Assembly (NCBI GenBank): GCA_030710605.1
Contig: CP092863.1
Coordinates: 111,907,530 to 111,971,529 of the forward strand
From: Cordylochernes scorpioides
Taxonomy: Eukaryota; Arthropoda; Arachnida; Pseudoscorpiones; Chernetidae
Direction of reading: 5' to 3'
DNA: 64,000 bases
The notes beneath the pieces were generated by a model that was not told where the DNA came from, did not search any database, and saw nothing but the letters and a program-made list of their open reading frames with translations. How positions within the stretch are numbered: position 1 is the stretch's first letter; each line of letters starts with the position of its first letter. This document shows positions 55,884 through 64,000 of the stretch, piece by piece. Both the position numbers and the translations under genes were made by a program.

Positions 55884-56269
55884 AATATAACTGATGCCAC
55901 ACACGCAAGTAACCTGATTGGTATTATTAGTAACAAACAACTTATTTATTAAATAAAGATACCAAATGCTCTCCACACACCATGTGGAAAATAAAAGTTT
56001 TAGATTAAAGAAATGAGGGAGAAAAGGAAAACTAAAGGAAGGAACAATTTAGCTTCCCCATTCACACCACATTGTATTCCGGCAAATTACATTTCTTTCT
56101 TTGCTACCTACTGCAAGGTTTGTAAAATGTTTTATGGCTTTTCCTCTCCAAGGCTCTCTCTCTCTATTCCAAGGTTTGATGTCTCGGTGCCCTTGACAAT
56201 TTTTCACATGGTAATTTTTACTTTTCCTAAAATGGAATCTTCAACTATTATCTTTCTTCTTTTAATTCT

Positions 56270-56428
56270 ATACAAGGTAATAAGACCAAATCTGAATAAA
56301 TAAAAAATGTGTGACATTTTGGTAACAGAATTGTTACAGAATGTTATCAAAACGTCACACACTATTTATTTGGATTTGGTCTTATTACCTTGTATTCATA
56401 ATCTATAATCCAAATTGTGCCTTATTCT
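56270..56428. repeat. Palindromic repeat, collapsed centre
   Basis: TGACATTTTGGTAACAGAAT then TGTTACAGAATGTTATCAAA ACGTCACACAC. Confidence 0.8.
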
Positions 56429-56645
56429 TCTTTCTTATCTCCACTCAATCATATTAGGGGGTCAAGCTTGTCAAGCTTGAGACTTTTGATGGTGTCTGCT
56501 GGGGATGTGTAGAGCTCATCAATGGATGAGTCAATAATGTGTTTTGGGGTTGCAGGTTGACAATTAGTACATAGTGGGAAAACCTTACAACCATTCTGTC
56601 ATTGTCCGTAGATGACCAGACTTAAGTCTGTAAATCAAAGACTGT
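56425..56645 (-). repeat. LINE family b 3' end
   Basis: TTCTTTCTTATCTCCACTCA, then GAGCTCATCAATGGATGAGT and AGTACATAGTGGGAAAACC, i.e. the coding C-terminus and tail in reverse. Confidence 0.82.
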
Positions 56646-57004
56646 TGTTCTCTTGGGGGGACAGAGAGGTTATAATGTAAAAGCAAATTTTCGCATACAC
56701 AGCATGCAAATGAAAGCCATAATATATATACAGACCAACTTCTTTAATTCAACATTCAAAAGGGAATCAGAATTTTGGGTTGAATTAAAGCCAGTGTTGG
56801 AGTCCATACTATTTATCTATATTGTAGCGTAGAAATCAAGTCTTAGTATATCTGAAGATGTGAAAGTATTTATTGATGACGTCACCACGACCAGTCGACA
56901 ATTATCAACCAAACTATCTACAGCTAGAGAATATCGAACAAGCAAGCTAAGGAATATTTATGGTGATTTTTACAAATACAGAGTAATATCCTGTTGAGTA
57001 TTTT

Positions 57005-57205
57005 CAATGATTAATTAAATAATAAATAGTATGTGACGTTTCGGTAACAGCGTTGTTACCATCTTCAGACAAAAGTACTGAATCTAAGTACTGAAGATGG
57101 TAACAATGCTGTTACGGGAACGTCACACACTATTTTTATTTATTTGGTTTGATCTTATTACCTTGTGTTTATAATCTATAATCCAAATTGTGCCCTATTA
57201 ATAAA
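57005..57205. repeat. Palindromic repeat with perfect minus-strand hammerhead-like core
   Basis: Minus core 57039-57068: CTGAAGA-T-GGTAACA-ACGC-TGTTACC-GAAA, all seven pairs Watson-Crick, followed by CGTCACA. The plus arm at 57091 has GGGAA in place of GAAA. Confidence 0.88.
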
Positions 57206-57659
57206 TTATTTATTCGCTACAATATGAATTCAGTCTTATTACCGTTTAATTCTAATCTATAATCTAAATAGTACCTAATCAGAAGTGTTCTAATTCAGGA
57301 CTGTCCTCTAATGGAGAGTTATCTACTGTATATATATTTTTTCTTTTTTCCCTTTTTAAAGACAATTTTAACTGATCTTATAAACTCTCAAAAACAATCT
57401 CAGAAACTTAAACACAAGGTAATAAGACCAAATCTAAATAAATAAATAGTGTGACAATTGACAATTCAACAACTTTATTGACATCTCGTCAATCTTTACA
57501 CTCAAAGGGAGTTATAAGGTAATAATAATGGTAGGAATGAAGAGAGATATTTACAATTGACGTAGCCCTCTCCTGTTGTTACTGCTGTTACTAAATCGTC
57601 ACAAACATTTCATTAATTTGAATTTGGTCTTGTTACCTTTTGTTTCTGATCTTTAATCC

Positions 57660-57755
57660 AAATTATTTCTTATCATTAAACACAAGGTAATAAGACCAAA
57701 TCCAAATAAATAGTGTGTGACGTTTCGGTACAGACTATCTTCAGACAAAAGTATT
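57660..57755 (-). repeat. Half palindromic repeat, deletion in stem II
   Basis: AGTGTGTGACGTTTCGGTAC then AGACTATCTTCAGACAAAAG. Confidence 0.75.
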
Positions 57756-58002
57756 TTATGGAGAAGAAAACAGTGTTTTTGTGTTCACCTAATCTAGTTT
57801 AGAATGCATCAAAGTTGTGGTAAATAAAAATAGACTTGAAGGATGACCTTGGAGTTTGGCGGGGAGCATCAGGAACCTGTTGTGATTAAAGTCAAAAACA
57901 ATCAATCTTGGATAATGCTCTCTTTTTTTTCTTCATTTTTTTTATCGTCTTTGCATCTAAAGGCAAATTGTTTTTCTTATTCGAGTACACAGTCCAACTT
58001 TA

Positions 58003-58225
58003 ATAATAGAAAATAAGACCTAATCCAAATAATTTATTTGTGTGTGACGTTTCGGCAACAACATTGTCACCATCATCAGACAAAATAATTAATGTATTTT
58101 AATTTATTCTTTATTTTTTTGGTAACAATGTTGTTGCCTAAAGGTCACACACTTAATAAATTATTTGGATTAGGTCTTATTTTCTTGTATTATAATCTAT
58201 AATCCAAATTGTGCTTTATCACAGT
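58003..58225. repeat. Palindromic repeat, minus core intact
   Basis: Minus core 58050-58079: CTGATGA-T-GGTGACA-ATGT-TGTTGCC-GAAA. Plus arm degraded. Confidence 0.86.
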
Positions 58226-58414
58226 CCAACTTTGTTTTAATTCAACATACCAAGTGATCAGAATTTACTGTTGATATTAAATAGGTGTGTTGAATTGTAG
58301 TCTGTTAAAGTAAATTTAGACTACTGATTGATTGTTCAGTGAAATATTGGTTGGAATTAAATGTAAGTGGTGGATTATATAGTTGGGTGAATTTAAAGAG
58401 GTTATATTGTACAC

Positions 58415-58945
58415 TTATAGACAAAACTTAAGGAAGTTCTACCTTTTAACATGTATATCGGGAATATAACTCGGGATTATAGTGACCTTTATTAAAGACA
58501 CATCTTCTTTCTTATCTCCACACTGGGTGAAGTAGAATGCGTCTGCCTTTGTCATTAAGACTGGAAGCACTACTCAGTGGCAGGCCACTGACTTAGCTCC
58601 AAAAGAAATGGCCGCCTCTGACATGAGGAACAGATGCCATGTGAAGCCACTCCTAACATGGTGTACAAACGCTGCTCATCCTGTATACCTGGATTAGGAG
58701 CCCTTACAGGGTACTATCAGCCGGGCCAGCTGAACCCAGGTTTTTTAGTGAGCTTGTTACTGCACCCCCTCCTCCTTTTTCATCCGGGCTTGGGACCGGC
58801 AAAGGCGGAGTTTTAAAGACACATGAGATAACCAAGTGTCAACAAAAGTGACTCTTGTCTCCTTAAGAAAAAAAAAAAAAATAGATGACCAGCGATATCA
58901 AAGACTTTCCACTTCCTTAAGTTTTGTCCATGAGTGTATACTATG
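58415..58945. repeat. 76-bp unit copies flanking a LINE b insertion
   Basis: GACAAAACTTAAGGAAGTTC at 58424 and CACTTCCTTAAGTTTTGTCC near 58910 with the LINE fragment between. The outer text ATAGTGACCTTTATTAAAGA also appears at 9650 and 47450, so the unit belongs to a larger dispersed element. Confidence 0.75.
58503..58815 (-). repeat. LINE family b 3' end
   Basis: ATCTTCTTTCTTATCTCCAC to GACCGGCAAAGGCGGAGTT. It is inserted within the dispersed 76-bp repeat (58430-58500 and 58816-58940). Confidence 0.86.
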
Positions 58946-59403
58946 TTGACCTGAAGATGACAGTAAAAGCTAATTTGAAGAAATTAAAGGTTCAACCAGT
59001 TCTGGTACCCACACTGAATTCTCCAAAGGGAACTTATGACAGTATCAGAGGTAGACATCTCAATACAATGGATATCATAAAAAGTACACTTTGTGTTCGC
59101 TTGCCTTTTTTTTTTTGCATAGTAGAGTTATCATAACTTTATCTCTCTCTCTATCTATTTATTCATACATCTTTCATTATATAATCATATTTAATTCATA
59201 TTTATATTTATTCTGTATTTAACCTTATATAATCTTATATGGACATTGTAATAAATCAGTTTCAATCTCAATCTCTCTCTGATTAGGGATGAGACCTCAC
59301 TTATAGTTTATCAATTTAGTTTTGAAAAATCATTTTACCTGGGTAGTTGGCAACTTGTATATATATTCTCTGGGAGCCTGGGATAACCAAATAAATAAAA
59401 CTA

Positions 59404-59565
59404 CAGTAGAACCTCCATAAGAGGACATCTCTCTATAAAGGACAGTTTTCATTTGCAAAATTACCATTTTTACTATTTAACAACTCTCCAGTAAGAGGAC
59501 AACTCTCCCTAAAGGATACTTTGGCTTTGCAATTAGGTGTTGTCCTTTACAGGGAGATTCTACTG
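59404..59565. mobile_element. TA-flanked MITE, same family
   Basis: CAGTAGAACCTCCATAAGAG ... CAGGGAGATTCTACTG. Confidence 0.8.
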
Positions 59566-59627
59566 TATCACAATCATTTTACCATTTTTCCCTCTTTGTG
59601 AGTAATCTCATTTATCAAAACAAGTGC

Positions 59628-59865
59628 TCCATGTTAGGAGCTGCTGCACATGGCATCTGTTCCATATGTTAGAGGCGGCCATTTCTTTTGGAGCTAAGTC
59701 GGCCTGCCACTGAGTAGTGCTCCCAGTCTTAATGACAAAGGCAGACGCATTCTACTTCACCCAATCATGATGGTTGTCAAATCTCTTTTTCAAAAGTCTC
59801 AAGCTTTACAAGCTTTACACCCTAATATGATTGAGTGGAGATAAGAAAGAAGAAGAAGACCAAGT
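59628..59865 (+). repeat. LINE family b 3' end
   Basis: CCATGTTAGGAGCTGCTGCA to GAGATAAGAAAGAAGAAGAA. Confidence 0.84.
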
Positions 59866-60417
59866 GCTGATTGGTGTATATAAGGGATAATCATTTGCTA
59901 TTTGGATTACGCTTTGAATACAAGAAGAAGAAGAAACAAGGACTGAGAGAAGATGTCAGAGTTCTACATTTTCCTTTGTAATATTTACATATTTGCATAT
60001 TGTATAATGTTGCATATGTTGTTCTATTTGCACGTTTGTGCACATGAAAAGGGAGTCTATTTCAGTTTTGTTAGCTCTGTTATTGATTTTTTTCCGTTGA
60101 CAATTCAGGTTGTGAACCTCTCACCTCTTAAAGTTGCATATGTAGAGGGGGGGGATATGTAAATAGAGATGGAGGGAAAGTGTGTTGGAGCTAAATGAGG
60201 AATTGGGTCGTCTCGTCTGTGATCTGAAGGAAGGAGGAAGAAGTTGATCTGCTGCTGGAATTAACACATTTCTGTGTCACTTGCTCACTCACTACACAAC
60301 TGCTATTTTCTACAATATCTTCCACTTCATTGACAGTGTTGGTTGAAGGGTAGCAATTTTCAGGAATACTTCTATGAAGTATTGGTTGCCTATTTGTTGA
60401 TCATCTTTGTATAGACA

Positions 60418-60592
60418 GTAAATAAATAAATAGCATGTGACGTTTCAGTAACAGCATTGTTACCATCATCAGACAAAAGAATAAAATGTATAGATAATAA
60501 AGATTTTATTATCTTCTTTGTCTGATGATGGTAAAAATGCTGTTACCGAAACGTCACATTGTTAATTTATATGGATTTGGTTTTATTTGTTT
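60418..60592. repeat. Palindromic repeat, both cores near intact
   Basis: Minus 60443-60472: CTGATGA-T-GGTAACA-ATGC-TGTTACT-GAAA (one G-U). Plus 60522-60551: CTGATGA-T-GGTAAAA-ATGC-TGTTACC-GAAA (one mismatch). Confidence 0.86.
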
Positions 60593-60617
60593 CATGTATT
60601 TATGAAAAAAAAAGTGA

Positions 60618-60722
60618 AAAAAAAAAAAAAAAAGAAGACCCAATGCGGATTCGATCCCGGGACCTAGTTGTCAATAGTAGAGGGTAAATATATCCACCAG
60701 GCCAGCGACCCCTCCTTGCCAT
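60618..60722 (-). repeat. Different tRNA-like SINE fragment
   Basis: Minus strand: GGGTCGCTGGCCTGGTGGAT, then GGTCCCGGGATCGAATCCGC (B-box like) and an A-run. Not the same head as the main SINE. Confidence 0.55.
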
Positions 60723-61607
60723 TTGTAAGCAAGTTGGGCTCTGGAGTTCGAAGCTACCAGAGCTAGTGGACTCAATCCGTGTTTTTCCACGGCCGTTGCT
60801 TAAAACCCCCGCATAGCGTTGACCTCCACAGTAAACAAATCTCCGCCATTGTTGTTTATCTCTGGAGGTTTCTAGGTTAATACAACGCCCGGCAACCCTG
60901 TTGTTGTTATTATTTCGTTTACTCTGTGTAGACCACAACGTTGCCAGGCTTCTTTTTCGGTCGTTCCGGTAATAATTCCTAGATAATAATAACTCTCTCG
61001 GAAATTGATTTTTTTTTTCCACGGTGTGTCAATGACCTTTTCTTCCCCCCCATTGACGCCACTTTTGTTTTTTTGATGGTGATTTTTACTGTCTTTTTAT
61101 TATCGAGAATTATTGTTCTTCCATTGGTTGTGAAAAAAGGACATTATCTGGTAGCGTAATTTAATGTTGATTGATGGTTTACACCACCTATTGGAATAAA
61201 GCTATCAAAGTTGAGTTTTACAATCAGGATATGCCTTTTTTTCTTGGTTTAACCATCTGATATGGGTTTTACCTTTTATTAACTTTTTTTTTTAAAATCA
61301 TAATGGTTCATTAGTTTCTTCCTTTTTGCGTGTGTTTGTTTGTTGGATGTATGGTTTGTTTATTGGTTAGTTTGAGTTTTTTTTTTTTTTAATATTGGCG
61401 AACTGTTTTTACCGATTCAATAGCGATTGAAGAAACTTTAGTAGAGATATTGGATTTCTATTGAAATGTGTGTCTCCTATCTTTTTTTTTTTTCTTGGGC
61501 TTAAAAATCATACAATTTGGTTAGTAGCCCGGAAAAACCATACTCTCTCTCTCTCTCTTTATATTTATTCTGTATTTAACATTATATAATCCTATATGAA
61601 CATTTTT

Positions 61608-61746
61608 ATATAAAAATAGACACTTCGGCCAGTTGGAGTTTTTTTTTTTCTCAACATTTCGACAAAAATATTTTGTCTTCGTCAGGAAATTTGTTGAGAA
61701 AATAAAAAAAAACTCCAACTGGCCGAAGTGTCTATTTTTATATAAA
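61608..61746. repeat. Second palindrome family with hammerhead-like core
   Basis: Outer arms (ATAGACACTTCGGCCAGTTG / CAACTGGCCGAAGTGTCTAT) pair perfectly. In the loop the minus strand reads CTGACGA-A-GACAAAA-TAT-TTTTGTC-GAAA (61657-61685), bordered by CTCAACA and TGTTGAG, which also pair. Unrelated in sequence to the main family. Confidence 0.85.
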
Positions 61747-61980
61747 TATGAATGCCGGCCAGGCAGCCTCTATCTTTATGATATATAAACATTGTAATAA
61801 ATCCGTCTCAATCTCTCTCTTTTTTGCCCACCCCCCAGCTCTTCCAAACAGCTAGCGACTTCTCCCCATAACTGCTGCTACAGGTAACATTAGCAGATAT
61901 CGAATATCTTGGATTTAGATCATCTGTGTACTTTATTTACTTAAAAACAGACTCATTTTTTTTTTACCTTGCTAAGTCAT

Positions 61981-62229
61981 GATATAAAGAAACAAAGGTC
62001 GCCTCTCCCGTCAAAATAGACGTCAAAACCTGATGCCATCTATTGACCGTCGCCGCAAACTAGCGGCCTCGGGTCGGTGACAAAGCCACAACATGCCACC
62101 AGCTTTGGCAAGGTGGTGTTGTGGCTTTGTCACCTACCCGAGGCCGCTAGTTTGCGGCGACGGTCAATAGATGGCATCAGGTTTTGACGTCTATTTTGAC
62201 GGGAGAGGCGACCTTTGTCTCTTTATATC
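61981..62229. repeat. Near-perfect inverted repeat, 118-120 bp arms, 11-base loop
   Basis: Left arm 61981-62100, loop 62101-62111, right arm 62112-62229. The arms differ at about three places only and are GC-rich (CGTCGCCGCAAACTAGCGGC) in AT-rich surroundings. A transcript would fold into one long hairpin. A related scrap (CAAAGCCACAACACCAGCTT) is at 9795. Confidence 0.92.
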
Positions 62230-63269
62230 AATATCCTCCCGGCAAAATGTCCATCTATAAGTCATGATGGTTGTCAGAAATCTGTTATCTGACATCACGC
62301 AGAATCAATGATTGCTGTGTCTGAGAGTTTTTAGAGCAGAAAGCTTCAATCGTAAAATTCTCCCAGTATCCCAAATGCCAAATTTGAATAAAGTGCATCA
62401 ATGACATTTCTACTAACCAAGGTCAGACGGGGTTTCCAGGAAAAACAGATAAATAAAATACAATTATTTATGTGTATGGGGAATGACATTTTTATTATTT
62501 CATAACTTGTGTGGAAACAAACGCCCTTCTAGGTTCGTTTTCAGTTTTCCCTGATTTCTTGAGTTTGTCCTTGGTCTCCAATGACACCATATATCTTCAG
62601 TTCTTCTCTTTTTTATATCTTCGTAGCTTCCCATTTAGCTTATCAACTCAAAATTTTCCCGTGTTCTCTCATTCCATACAGTTGTATCCTCCAGAATTTT
62701 CTTCTTCAATCTATTTCCTCTTGATGTATTTCAATTGATATTTTCTCTTTCTTCCATTCTGCTAATTATAGCACATTTCTTTTGAATGAAAAAGTCTTCT
62801 TTAAATTGTCTCCTTTTTGATGTCTTTTTCTGATGGTCTGCCTTCAACAGGCAGCTTTCATCTCCCAATTTTCTCTTCTTCAAGACTTCTTCCTTCCTGA
62901 TGATCCATCCCTTCAATTCATCCTTTCTTGGCATTCTTCTTCAAATGTACATTGTCCATCCAATCTACAAGCCCAATTCTTTTATACAAAATGAAACTAC
63001 TAAGCACGGGATGTGTCTTTTATTAAAATAAATTTGGGCTCAAAAATTATACTTCGGTTAGTAGCCTGTAAAACCATATTCTCCCTCTTTTTTCAAATAA
63101 AACGAACTTCCAACTGTCCTCGTCCTTACCGCGATAACAAAATTAAAAAATATATATTGTAAAAGCCTGAATCATCAGTGGTGAACCCTCCCAGCGGTTT
63201 TCGCAAGTTTAATCTCCCATATACCGCTTCTTAGAGTTCTAACTATTGTGTTGAATGATTCTGCCTATA

Positions 63270-63518
63270 CAGTGGTACCTCGACATACGAGTTTAATTCG
63301 TTCCGCAACCTTGCTCGTATCTTGAATTACTCGTATCTCGAAGCAAATTTCCCCATACAAAATTCCCATTTAAAATCACAGATTAATATCTTCAACACTA
63401 CCGAACCGAACTCGTATCTCGAATTGCGCTCGTAACTCAAAGCAAAAAATCACTTGCTCGTCGGCTCGTATCTCGAAAAACTCGTATGTTGGGGAGCTCG
63501 TATGTCGAGGTACCACTG
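63270..63518. mobile_element. TA-flanked Tigger/pogo-like MITE with perfect 22-bp inverted ends
   Basis: CAGTGGTACCTCGACATACG (then AG) at the left is exactly inverted at the right (CTCGTATGTCGAGGTACC...). TA flanks. Internal CTCGTATCTCGAA occurs several times as subterminal repeats. Confidence 0.92.
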
Positions 63519-63607
63519 TATATCTCTGATACTGGGAGGGTTCACCACTAATGATCCAGGTTTGGGAAGGAAAAATAAATCGTGCTTATGAGTTTCACTT
63601 CGTATAT

Positions 63608-63918
63608 ATAGGGGGTCGAGGGAAGGATGGTCTAAACCGTTGGTTTTCGACCGCTACGACCCGGGTTCGATTCCCGCATTGGGCACTTTTTTATGATGCT
63701 CCAATGCTTCCCCCCCCCCCCCCCCCCCCCCCGATTCTTGCAAAAGTACAACCCCACCAGCGAGTGCAAGTAACCAAACGGGGCTCTGGCACATTTGTAA
63801 GTGCAAATTGCTTTTCATATGTGTAGACATGTGGTGCACTTACAGTAAAATCAATCGCCTTCTTCTACCCGCCATAATTATCATGGCCTGTACCAAGTGG
63901 CTAGGGATAAGCGAAAAA
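63608..63918 (+). repeat. tRNA-derived SINE with a C-run of about 22 bases
   Basis: AGGGGGTCGAGGGAAGGATG to CTAGGGATAAGC; the usual CAATGGCCCCCGATTC is expanded to a long C homopolymer at about 63711-63732. Confidence 0.9.
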
Positions 63919-64000
63919 AAAAAAAAACTTCGTATATAATGATGGCGTGTTATTGCCTCGTGTTTAATTTATGCCAATACTTTGCCGAAACGTTTTTATT

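Noticed and set aside
59953-60162. 69-codon frame after a TATATAAGG-like box
   Set aside because: Hydrophobic, no homology recognised, AT-rich composition like the background; not enough to call a gene.
60600-61022. 140-codon minus-strand frame
   Set aside because: Runs through a tRNA-like SINE fragment and homopolymers (K/N and F runs); no domain and low complexity.
1-64000. CRISPR arrays, operons, bacterial genes
   Set aside because: None seen. Introns, LTR/LINE/SINE content and gene identities are those of an animal genome.

Overview
The window is AT-rich, intron-bearing animal DNA, packed with transposable elements and carrying two 100-base runs of N (assembly gaps). The gene set (a SART3 homologue with HAT repeats, an Atg1/ULK first exon) and the repeats (Ty3/gypsy LTR element, several non-LTR retrotransposon families, a tRNA-derived SINE, many TA-flanked MITEs) indicate an invertebrate. 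An arthropod is my best guess, but the sequence alone does not prove it.

Layout. About 6.5-21.0 kb holds the 5' part of a SART3 gene on the minus strand. Nine consecutive coding exons join in phase to give 401 codons; the rest of the gene lies beyond the left edge or was not found in 1-6.5 kb. Its introns are full of SINEs, LINE 3' ends, MITEs, a 76-78 bp tandem repeat, a probable solo LTR and a RNase H-bearing LINE fragment. About 21-26.3 kb is intergenic repeat, including an element whose ends are long inverted repeats and which holds a pogo/Tigger-like transposase tail. A Ty3/gypsy retrotransposon (26338-31744, minus strand) has nearly identical LTRs but is broken by stops and frameshifts. 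It is followed by a short retroposed insertion with a 16-bp target duplication (31912-32373). A 26-bp minisatellite with higher-order structure (about 33.55-34.83 kb) abuts an unrecognised 639-codon gene at 34864-36783 (plus strand), which has one membrane segment and a dense cysteine cluster. About 37-45.4 kb is repeats. At 45.7 kb is the first coding exon of Atg1/ULK (plus strand). No further kinase exon is visible, so its first intron runs past the right edge, over 18 kb.

Repeat families recognised. (i) A tRNA-derived SINE of about 300 bp, around 16 copies, with two alternative 3' tails. (ii) LINE family a, 3' end with a (CAA)n tail. (iii) LINE family b, 3' end with a GATAAGAAAGAAGAAG-type tail. 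(iv) LINE 3' ends with a (TG)n tail. (v) TA-flanked MITEs starting CAGT and ending ACTG. (vi) Helitron-like ends (hairpin then CTAG). (vii) A family of palindromic repeats, over 20 copies, whose most conserved part has the form CTGANGA - 7-bp hairpin - GAAA, the core of a hammerhead ribozyme. Family vii, a second unrelated palindrome of the same form at 61.6 kb, the 118-120 bp-arm hairpin at 62 kb, and the unknown cysteine-rich gene are the most interesting items.

The genes do not form an operon or a pathway. They are neighbours separated by repeats.
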